The position numbers were made by a program, and so were the translations under genes. The notes below the pieces were generated by a model. It made no database searches. It was not told the origin of the DNA and saw nothing but the letters and a program-made list of their open reading frames with translations. A stretch of 8,534 nucleotides of DNA from an uncultured Verrucomicrobia subdivision 3 bacterium (lineage in GTDB: Bacteria; Verrucomicrobiota; Verrucomicrobiae; Limisphaerales; CAMLLE01). The stretch is from positions 1 through 8,534 of the forward strand of contig CAMLLE010000099.1 of NCBI GenBank assembly GCA_946480555.1, in the 5' to 3' direction. Positions 1 through 4,788 of this stretch are shown piece after piece (position 1 is the stretch's first letter; each line of letters opens with the position of its first letter).

Positions 1-1
1 G

Positions 2-403
2 CAGCCGATTTTGGACGCAGGCGTGTTCCGCACCAGCGATCTCGCGGAAATTGCGTTCGATCTGGTTTATCTGCGGGGACGCGTGGGCGATCAGATCAAC
101 GTGGCTGGCCGCAAGGTTTCGCCCGAGAGCATCGAGAAGGTTTTGGGAACGCACCCGGGGGTGCGCGATTGCCTTGTATTTGGCGCGCCGGCGAATCACG
201 ACGAACGTGCGGAAATCGTCGTCGCCTGCTTTGTCTCAGGATCGAACGTGGATGAACAAAGCCTGCGTCAGTTTGCGTTGGAGAAACTTCCCGCCTGGCA
301 GGTGCCGCGCGAATGGTGGCGCGTGGAATCGCTGGCGGCAAACCAGCGCGGCAAACTGTCCCGTGCTGAATGGCGGCGGAAGTTTCTAGCCCGATCCGCC
401 TAG
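2..403 (+). CDS. C-terminal part of an AMP-forming acyl-CoA synthetase/ligase (5' truncated)
   Basis: This is the end of a gene whose start lies left of the window; the frame is open from base 2 and stops with TAG at 401-403. About 133 codons remain. The protein matches the small mobile C-terminal domain of the ANL superfamily (acyl-CoA synthetases and NRPS adenylation domains), which activate a carboxylic acid with ATP as an acyl-adenylate and pass it to a thiol. Visible motifs are the hinge region GRVGDQINVAGRKVSPESIE (A8-like), the segment HPGVRDCLVFGAP, and near the end NQRGKLSR, whose Lys is in the position of the conserved A10 catalytic lysine. These are read directly; the family assignment is established knowledge. 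The substrate cannot be told because the large N-terminal domain is missing. The TTG at 11 is not a real start, since the domain continues upstream of it. Confidence 0.85.
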   Translation, partial: QPILDAGVFRTSDLAEIAFDLVYLRGRVGDQINVAGRKVSPESIEKVLGTHPGVRDCLVFGAPANHDERAEIVVACFVSGSNVDEQSLRQFALEKLPAWQVPREWWRVESLAANQRGKLSRAEWRRKFLARSA

Positions 404-596
404 CGTCGGGCCTCCGCTCGCCTCGCGCGCATCAGGGCTTCGCTGGCCCGCCTACAAAGCTGTCAGCGTTTGTCTGACACGATTTTCTTCAACCGTTAGG
501 GTTCAGACCTCAGAGACATCGCTCCTTTTGAACCGGCATACTCTGCCACGCTGACGGAGTCCGCGGAGGGTTTCGCGAGCCGCCAGCGAGCGAGTT
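404..596. other. Intergenic spacer with two small inverted repeats
   Basis: No gene is seen here. The spacer holds a GC-rich inverted repeat, CGGGCC at 407-412 paired with GGCCCG at 445-450, and a tighter hairpin at 461-479 described separately. A purine run GGAGGG at 565-570 resembles a ribosome-binding site, but it is 26 bases before the next ATG, too far to serve it. Confidence 0.5.
461..479 (+). terminator. Possible weak terminator hairpin after the synthetase gene
   Basis: TGTCAG (461-466) and CTGACA (474-479) form a perfect 6-bp stem with a 7-base loop, followed by a T-rich stretch (CGATTTTCTTC). It lies 58 bases after the synthetase stop. The stem is short and the T tract is interrupted, so it could be a weak intrinsic terminator or chance. 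Confidence 0.3.
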
Positions 597-1778
597 ATGA
601 CCACTCTGATGTTTCGTCCGGCGCTGAAAAACGCATTCAACTTCCTTCAAAACACCACTTTCACTTTTGCGATCAGCTGGAGCATCGCAGCTTCGGCTCA
701 ATCCGAAGAGCCGTTTCGGCTTGGCATGGCTCCGCCGAGCGCGGGGGATTCCTTTGTGCTTTCCGAAGGCGTGCTGGAAACATCGGAAACGTACGTGGGC
801 CCGCGCGGCAGGTTCGATCAACTGGGCGGCGCACACAGAGTGCAAGGCGCGCTTCAACTCGAAGGCGGCAACACGTTCAGCGGCGGTGGGACCGCTTATG
901 CGTTCTATACACTCGCGGCGGGAAACGTCCGCGCCCAATCGATTCAAGTCACCGTTGGCGTCTTCACCCAAACTGGCGGAACGAATGAAGCCGTCGAGTT
1001 TCTGATCGGCCCGCACAACGCGCAGTGCAGTTTTCAACTGAGTGGCGGGAGTCTGACCACTCTGCGCACGACGCTTCACGGCTCCTGGCTCGGCGGCATT
1101 CGCCACTCGGGCGGGACGCATACGACGGAGACGCTTGGCATCATTGGCGATGACTGGAATCAACCTGCTTACGCGTTCACCGGCGGCGGGCTGAACGTCG
1201 CGGATATTTTGATTCAACGCGGAACATTCCGGCATGAGAACGGAACGTTGATTCATACCGGCATCGTCCGTCTGGAAAGCGCAACCTGGGAAGCGTTCGC
1301 GGGCGAACTGCGGATCGGAGCGCTTCAGCTCGGCGCAGGCGAATCGCGGCTCAAACTCGGTGCCAATGCGAAGCTGTGGTTTGCGAACAGTGCGGGGCTG
1401 AATTGGAATTCCGGCGCGAGGCTCATCATTGAAAACTGGAACGGTTCGTTGCGCGGTGGAGGATCGCAACAGGTTGGCTTCGGTCCGAACAACAGTAGCC
1501 TTTCGCCGCAGCAGTTGGGGCAGATTTTCTTCAAGGATCCAGCTGGCTGTCCGCTGGGAGTTTATCCCGCGCGAATCCTGGCCAGCGGCGAACTGGCACC
1601 TGGTCCGTATCTTGAAACAACCTTCACGAGTGAAGGACTTCGCCTCCAATGGGACGCTGGCTTCGTGCTGCAGTGTTCCACGAACGTTTCCGGGCCGTTT
1701 GTGGATGTTCATGGGGCAGTCAGTCCGCTCTTGGTCAGCCACGCCGAAGCCCAATGCTACTTCCGGCTGCGGAAATGA
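597..1778 (+). CDS. Secreted Gly-rich beta-helix-like repeat protein, verrucomicrobial type
   Basis: A 393-residue protein with a probable Sec signal peptide: a basic/polar start, a hydrophobic stretch around residues 22-33 and a likely cut after SIAASA. The mature part is rich in Gly, Thr and Asn and carries repeats of the pattern aromatic-x-x-SGG-x: FTQTGGTN, FQLSGGSL, IRHSGGTH, YAFTGGGLN and FRHENGTL, spaced about 20-30 residues apart. This pattern is typical of right-handed beta-helix or autotransporter-passenger-like surface proteins. Near the end, LSPQQLGQIFFKDPAG followed by GVYPARILASGELAP is a phrase I associate with PEP-CTERM-like and verrucomicrobial surface proteins. The last ~45 residues (LRLQWDAGFVLQCSTNVSGPF ending YFRLRK) resemble the C-terminal tail domain repeatedly seen in verrucomicrobial exported proteins. 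No outer-membrane barrel or LPXTG motif is visible. Another in-frame ATG lies at 609. Upstream there is only a weak purine stretch (GCGAGCGAG). The role is unknown; adhesion or carbohydrate binding is an inference. Confidence 0.75.
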   Translation: MTTLMFRPALKNAFNFLQNTTFTFAISWSIAASAQSEEPFRLGMAPPSAGDSFVLSEGVLETSETYVGPRGRFDQLGGAHRVQGALQLEGGNTFSGGGTAYAFYTLAAGNVRAQSIQVTVGVFTQTGGTNEAVEFLIGPHNAQCSFQLSGGSLTTLRTTLHGSWLGGIRHSGGTHTTETLGIIGDDWNQPAYAFTGGGLNVADILIQRGTFRHENGTLIHTGIVRLESATWEAFAGELRIGALQLGAGESRLKLGANAKLWFANSAGLNWNSGARLIIENWNGSLRGGGSQQVGFGPNNSSLSPQQLGQIFFKDPAGCPLGVYPARILASGELAPGPYLETTFTSEGLRLQWDAGFVLQCSTNVSGPFVDVHGAVSPLLVSHAEAQCYFRLRK

Positions 1779-1787
1779 CCCCCTCCT

Positions 1788-1903
1788 GAATCTTAATCGT
1801 AATTCTTAATCTTGATCTCAATCTCGCCGCCGACAGCCGACGACCGCGATGGAAGAGAGACGGTTGAGATTAAGAATCAAGATTACGATTCAGATTAAGA
1901 TTC
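1788..1903. repeat. Long imperfect inverted repeat built from GATTAA-type hexamers
   Basis: The left arm (1788-1825) and right arm (1866-1903) are each 38 bases long and separated by a 40-base GC-richer loop. The reverse complement of the right arm starts with the same 11 bases as the left (GAATCTTAATC), then matches over most of the rest with a one-base gap in each arm, sharing TAATCTTGAT and ending AATCTC. Each arm is itself a degenerate tandem of six-base units: the right arm reads GAGATT, AAGAAT, CAAGATT, ACGATT, CAGATT, AAGATT. As RNA it would fold into a long hairpin just after the stop of the beta-helix gene (stop at 1776-1778). It could act as a transcription terminator, an mRNA-stabilising 3' structure, or a dispersed repeat family. 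The pairing is read directly; the role is inference. Confidence 0.8.
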
Positions 1904-1935
1904 CTCGGATGGCAGCAATTCTCATTTTACTCCGT

Positions 1936-2015
1936 GGAGCGCGGCATTCATTGCCGCTTCGGCATCAAAACGCCCAATCTGCAGGAGCATTGAAGCGGCG
2001 TGAACGCCGCGCGCC
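1936..2015. repeat. REP/BIME-like element: two GC-rich hairpins in inverted orientation
   Basis: The left unit (1936-1960) contains the hairpin GCGGCA-TTCAT-TGCCGC (1941-1957). The right unit (1992-2015) contains GCGGCG-TGAA-CGCCGC (1995-2010). The two units are also imperfect reverse complements of each other: GGAGCGCGGC...GCCGCTTC at the left against GAAGCGGC...GCCGCGCGCC at the right, with 31 bases between. This nested arrangement is that of bacterial interspersed mosaic elements, which RAYT transposases mobilise in other bacteria. From general familiarity I believe similar elements recur in verrucomicrobial genomes, but that was not checked here. No transposase is present in the window. 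The GTG at 2000 lies inside the right hairpin, which argues against it being a real start codon for the next gene. Confidence 0.75.
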
Positions 2016-2053
2016 GGTTAAAATGCGAATTGCTGCTCGGATGGTGCTGGCAC

Positions 2054-2083
2054 TTGGCACGTGCCGGTCACCGCTTCTATATT
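2054..2083 (+). promoter_or_regulatory. Candidate sigma-70 type promoter for rnd
   Basis: TTGGCA at 2054-2059 matches five of six bases of the -35 consensus, and TATATT at 2078-2083 matches five of six of the -10 consensus, with an 18-base spacer. Transcription would be expected to begin about seven bases after the -10 box, at or very near the G of the GTG at 2090. The -35 box overlaps the perfect palindrome GGCACGTGCC (2056-2065). The match is good, but no experiment supports it. Confidence 0.4.
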
Positions 2084-2089
2084 TCCCGG

Positions 2090-3154
2090 GTGATTGATAC
2101 GGAACAAAAGCTCGCTGACTTCCTGGTGACGGTGAAGTCTGCGACCTGGGTGGCGGTGGATACCGAGGCGGACAGCCTCCACGCATACCCTGAGAAAGTT
2201 TGCCTGATCCAGATCAGCACGCGGGACGGCGATTTCCTGATCGACCCGCTCGCGGAGATCAACCTGGATCCGCTGCTTGATGCGTTGACCGGGCATGAGT
2301 TGATCATGCACGGCGCGGATTACGATTTGCGGTTGTTGCTGAAGCACCACGAGTTCGTGCCCACGGCGATTTTCGACACGATGCTGGCGGCGCGCCTGCT
2401 TGGTGAACGGCAGTTTGGCTACAGCAGCCTGGTGGAGAAGTTCCTCGGCGTGAAACTCGAAAAGGGCCCGCAGAAGGCGAATTGGGCCATCCGGCCGCTC
2501 ACGGAGCGAATGGAGAAATACGCGCGCAACGACACGCATTACCTGCGCGCGCTCGAGAACAAGCTGCGCAGCGAACTGGAAAAAGTCGGGCGGCTCAGCT
2601 GGCATCAGGAATCCTGCGTCTGCCTGATTCGCGATTGCACGCAGCCGCGGGAAGTGGAGCACGACCTTGTCTGGCGCATCAAAGGCAGCCATGCGCTGGG
2701 CCGGCCGGGACTGGCGGTTTTGCGCGAACTCTGGAAATGGCGCGAGGAGGAAGCGATTTCGGCGAATCGTCCTCCATTCTTTGTGCTCAGCCATGAAACC
2801 CTGGTGGCGATTGCCGCAGCCGCAGCGATGAAGAACGAGGTTCAATCGCTTTTTCCGAAGCATCTTTCAGAGAGGCGCCGCGCTGGTTTGAAGAAAGCCA
2901 TTGCCATGGGCCGTGAAGTTCCCTCGGACAAACTGCCACGCCTTCTGGAACATCGCAGCCATCGTCCGAATGAGGCGGAACGCAAACGCTTTCTTGAACT
3001 GCAAAGGCACCGCGACGCAAAAGCGGCGGAACTCGGGATCGATCCAACGCTGATCGCAAGTCGCGCGACCTTGAGCGACCTGGCGCGAAGCTGGGATCAG
3101 CACGCAGGGGATTTGATGAAATGGCAGCTGGACCTGCTGAAAAACGGAGCGTGA
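2090..3154 (+). CDS. rnd: Ribonuclease D (DEDDy 3'-5' exoribonuclease with HRDC domains)
   Basis: A 354-residue cytoplasmic enzyme that trims 3' ends of tRNA precursors and other structured RNAs. Residues are numbered from the GTG at 2090. The exonuclease fold carries the DEDDy set: VAVDTEADS (D24, E26), HGADYDLRLL (D79) and YARNDTHYL (Y144, D148). An HRDC domain follows at about 204-275 (GRPGLAVLRELWKWREEEA, then FFVLSHETLVAIA), and the end (LGIDPTLIASRATLSDLA) resembles the second HRDC-like helical region. Length is close to the E. coli enzyme (375). The frame is open upstream to a GTG at 2000, but that lies within a repeat hairpin and the first ~30 residues it would add look unrelated to the family. 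Homology-like sequence begins near VIDTEQKLADFL, so 2090 is preferred; a TTG at 2054 is an alternative. No Shine-Dalgarno is seen, consistent with leaderless translation. Convergent with the next gene, 85 bases apart. Confidence 0.92.
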   Translation: MIDTEQKLADFLVTVKSATWVAVDTEADSLHAYPEKVCLIQISTRDGDFLIDPLAEINLDPLLDALTGHELIMHGADYDLRLLLKHHEFVPTAIFDTMLAARLLGERQFGYSSLVEKFLGVKLEKGPQKANWAIRPLTERMEKYARNDTHYLRALENKLRSELEKVGRLSWHQESCVCLIRDCTQPREVEHDLVWRIKGSHALGRPGLAVLRELWKWREEEAISANRPPFFVLSHETLVAIAAAAAMKNEVQSLFPKHLSERRRAGLKKAIAMGREVPSDKLPRLLEHRSHRPNEAERKRFLELQRHRDAKAAELGIDPTLIASRATLSDLARSWDQHAGDLMKWQLDLLKNGA

Positions 3155-3194
3155 TCGGGCCGGGGAAACGACTTGCCTTGCGAGGCGTGGGTCC

Positions 3195-3209
3195 GCGAAA
3201 CCACTTCGC
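3195..3209. other. Small hairpin between two convergent genes
   Basis: GCGAA (3195-3199) and TTCGC (3205-3209) form a 5-bp stem with a 5-base loop in the 85-bp space between the convergent ends of rnd and the DUF1326-like gene. A second 4-bp stem (GCCT-TGCG-AGGC) lies at 3175-3186. There is no T tract on either strand, so these are weak candidates for a shared termination region. Confidence 0.2.
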
Positions 3210-3239
3210 AGATCGGAAATACGCTGCTGGTGTCTTGAC

Positions 3240-3938
3240 TTAAAGCCAGCCGCCGCAGACTTCGTTCATCGATACGAAGATTTCACGCTGGCCGGAGCTT
3301 TCGCCGAAGCGACCGAGGAACACGCTGCGTTGACCGGAATCTTTCCAGTCGAGCTTCAGCAGCGGTTCGGAAACCATTGAGGCGCGATTGACGGCGACGG
3401 TGAAAACCTCAGTGGCCGACCGTGGTTCGTACCACAGTTCTTCCCCGCACGACCGCGAGTCGCACGCTTCGAGTGGTTTGGTTTGCAGCGAAACCTGTTT
3501 GCCGATGCTGACGGAAACGGTGTTCGCCGACTTCGTGAACTGCAGCGAATCCGTTTTCACAAACGTGCGCGCCGGCTTGAAATCAGGCCGTGACTGCACC
3601 CAATTCAGCAACGCCGCGCGCTGCGCTTCGTTCGCCGCTTGCGGCAGGTAAACGACGGCGTCGCCCGTCCGGCTGATTGGGCTGGCGAGATTGTCCGGCG
3701 AAGATTGCAGCACGGCTACTTGCAGCCCTTTCAACTCAGCCCCGCTCGCTTTTCCGCCGGCGAAATCCCAGACGCGGAGCAGGTAGCGGCCGGCTTGAGT
3801 GGCTTCCGCCGAGACGGTGCAGCCTCCGGCGTAGAGCTCGCAGGAATGCAACTCGAGGACTGTGCCGCGCGGCGTGTCAGCGGCGCTGGAGCGGAGAACG
3901 ACGGTGAGGCAGGCGAGAGCAAGCAAAACGGTCTTCAT
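3240..3938 (-). CDS. Exported DUF1326-like cysteine-containing protein
   Basis: A 232-residue protein read from the ATG at 3938. The start is chosen because it begins with a clear Sec signal peptide (MKTVLLALACLTVVLRSSAA, cut before DTP); the frame continues open upstream to 4373, but that part is low-complexity shadow sequence overlapping the divergent gene. The N-terminal half resembles DUF1326: LELHSCELYAGGC with C33 and C40 where that family has its cysteine cluster, then LKGLQVAVLQ, VVYLPQAANEAQRAALLNWV in the position of the typical 'DE-A-EAQ-ALL' helix. A second cysteine pair, C159 and C164 (EACDSRSCGEELWYEP), and C228 near the end could form disulfides or a metal site outside the cytoplasm. 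The C-terminal half contains VFTVAVNRASMVSEPLLKL and KDSGQRSVFLGRFGE. Function is unknown; the DUF assignment is by memory of the pattern. It diverges from the lipoprotein gene, 117 bases apart. Confidence 0.7.
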   Translation of the reverse strand: MKTVLLALACLTVVLRSSAADTPRGTVLELHSCELYAGGCTVSAEATQAGRYLLRVWDFAGGKASGAELKGLQVAVLQSSPDNLASPISRTGDAVVYLPQAANEAQRAALLNWVQSRPDFKPARTFVKTDSLQFTKSANTVSVSIGKQVSLQTKPLEACDSRSCGEELWYEPRSATEVFTVAVNRASMVSEPLLKLDWKDSGQRSVFLGRFGESSGQREIFVSMNEVCGGWL

Positions 3939-3958
3939 ATCAATTCGGTGGACGGCGC

Positions 3959-3987
3959 TAGATACACCACGTTCAGGCTCCGTGCAA
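3959..3987 (-). promoter_or_regulatory. Candidate promoter for the DUF1326-like gene
   Basis: On the minus strand, TTGCAC (3987-3982) and TATCTA (3964-3959) are separated by exactly 17 bases. Each hexamer matches only three of the six consensus positions. Transcription would begin about 14 bases before the ATG at 3938. No Shine-Dalgarno is seen in that short leader. Confidence 0.25.
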
Positions 3988-3996
3988 CGGCCGCCG

Positions 3997-4010
3997 GGGA
4001 GAATTCCCCA
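3997..4010. promoter_or_regulatory. Palindrome in the divergent promoter region
   Basis: GGGGA-GAAT-TCCCC is a perfect 5-bp inverted repeat with a 4-base centre, placed between the divergent DUF1326-like and lipoprotein genes. It is just upstream of the candidate minus-strand -35 box, a reasonable place for a regulator affecting both genes. It could also be chance. Confidence 0.25.
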
Positions 4011-4055
4011 GCGCACAAAACTTTTCCCGCGATGGGTCCGGGCGCATGTTGATGC

Positions 4056-4595
4056 ATGTTCAGACTTAAACGGACGCGACTTGGTTTCACGCTGCTTTCC
4101 GTGGCGCTCGCACTTGGCAGCGGGTGCATGGAGAAAGCGGAGAACTCGCCGGATCGCCGGCCTGGCCCAGCCCAAGGAATGCAGGGACAAAATGCCAGGG
4201 AAGGTTCCTCTGACGGCCGGGGCATAGCTCCAGCCACTGGTGCGGCGATGAACATCGACCGCCCTCCGCTTGGCACACCGGAGGAAATCTTGCAGCAGGC
4301 GAATCCAGTTGCCCTGATCGGCCAGCAGGTACAATGGAGCAACGTCCCGGTGCAGCGTGTGTTCAATTCGCAATACGTTCTGGTTGGCACGAGCTCGGAC
4401 ACCGGCGTGGTGGTGCGCTTGAAGGAGTTGATTCCCAATCTTCAGCCGGGACAGCGATTAAATGTTTCGGGGATGATCGCTCAACTCGGTGACGACCTTT
4501 CGCATTGGGAGATGGAACCCGAACATAAGAAGGCGCTGGAGAAGACGGCTGTGTTCGTGAACGCGTTCCAGTCGGAAAAGAGCAATGCGCCGTGA
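4056..4595 (+). CDS. Small putative lipoprotein with an OB-like C-terminal domain
   Basis: A 179-residue protein of unknown function. It starts with a basic segment (MFRLKRTRLG) and a hydrophobic stretch (FTLLSVALALGSGC) ending in C24, which could be the lipidated cysteine; the lipobox is imperfect because Gly rather than Leu/Val/Ile stands at -3. Residues 25-70 are a low-complexity polar linker rich in Gly, Pro, Gln and Ser. Residues about 82-172 form a compact domain (NPVALIGQQVQWSNVPVQRV, YVLVGTSSDTGVVVRL, LQPGQRLNVSGMIAQLG) whose beta-strand pattern, with 'GQ-V', 'V-G' and 'PGQ-L-V-G-I', suggests an OB fold of the kind found in small periplasmic proteins. The fold is inferred from pattern only. 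No clear ribosome-binding site precedes the ATG; the nearby ATGs at 4046 and 4052 do not give usable longer frames. A hairpin-type repeat lies 55 bases after the stop. Confidence 0.7.
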   Translation: MFRLKRTRLGFTLLSVALALGSGCMEKAENSPDRRPGPAQGMQGQNAREGSSDGRGIAPATGAAMNIDRPPLGTPEEILQQANPVALIGQQVQWSNVPVQRVFNSQYVLVGTSSDTGVVVRLKELIPNLQPGQRLNVSGMIAQLGDDLSHWEMEPEHKKALEKTAVFVNAFQSEKSNAP

Positions 4596-4650
4596 GCACA
4601 AGCAAGGTCGGTTTTGCGAACCGGGGGGCGGGGCTTAACGTGCGACCGCG

Positions 4651-4695
4651 AACGCTCGACTTTCAACGATGGTTGGGCGTTCAAAGTTGAACGTT
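4651..4695. repeat. TTGAAC-based imperfect inverted repeat
   Basis: The left arm (4651-4668) and right arm (4678-4695) are 18 bases each around a 9-base loop. The reverse complement of the right arm matches the left at 15 of 18 positions, and one of the three mismatches is G-T compatible. The right arm contains the perfect palindrome CGTTCAAAGTTGAACG (4678-4693). The sequence is unlike the flanking GC-rich coding DNA and unlike the other two repeats of the window. Confidence 0.65.
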
Positions 4696-4697
4696 TT
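4678..4697 (+). terminator. Candidate intrinsic terminator after the lipoprotein gene
   Basis: CGTTCA-AAGT-TGAACG forms a 6-bp stem with a 4-base loop, immediately followed by TTTT (4694-4697). It lies 82 bases after the lipoprotein stop and 91 before the next ATG. The larger 18-bp arm pairing competes with it. The T run is short, so termination is plausible but not certain. Confidence 0.35.
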
Positions 4698-4788
4698 CCA
4701 GCTGAGTGGAAGTTCACTGCAGTCTTGCCTATTCGCCGCGAAGGACTGAAGGTGTCCTGCCCCTCGCCACCGGGGGTTGGTTCTCCAA

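Larger units (their letters stand above)
1779..2089. other. 311-bp gene-free gap carrying two inverted-repeat elements and the rnd promoter
   Basis: This gap between the beta-helix protein and ribonuclease D holds, in order, the hexamer-based long inverted repeat (1788-1903), a short AT-richer linker, the double GC-rich hairpin element (1936-2015) and a promoter-like sequence (2054-2083). The open frame at 1849-2097 on the plus strand is made of repeat sequence and has no protein-like features. The 10-bp palindrome GGCACGTGCC at 2056-2065 overlaps the promoter's -35 region and could be a regulator site. Confidence 0.6.

Noticed and set aside
510..1754. Long minus-strand open frame of 414 codons opposite the beta-helix gene
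   Set aside because: It is rich in Arg, Ala and Pro with no domain pattern and is the complement of a gene with a signal peptide and repeats; this is the usual shadow of GC-rich coding DNA.
1788..2015. CRISPR array or insertion-sequence ends
   Set aside because: The repeats are inverted rather than regularly spaced direct repeats, there are no spacers, no transposase and no visible target-site duplication.
2048..2062. Possible sigma-54 promoter (TGGCAC at 2048-2053)
   Set aside because: The GC element ten bases after GG is missing (GT instead), so the -12/-24 pattern fails; the sigma-70-like reading fits better.
1849..2097. 82-codon plus-strand open frame between the surface protein and rnd
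   Set aside because: Made almost entirely of the two inverted-repeat elements; no protein-like composition or start signal.
2018..2863. Minus-strand open frame of 281 codons opposite rnd
   Set aside because: Complement of the catalytic motifs of ribonuclease D; no family resemblance.
3939..4373. Upstream extension of the DUF1326-like frame
   Set aside because: It would place 145 unlike residues before a good signal peptide and overlap the divergent lipoprotein gene.
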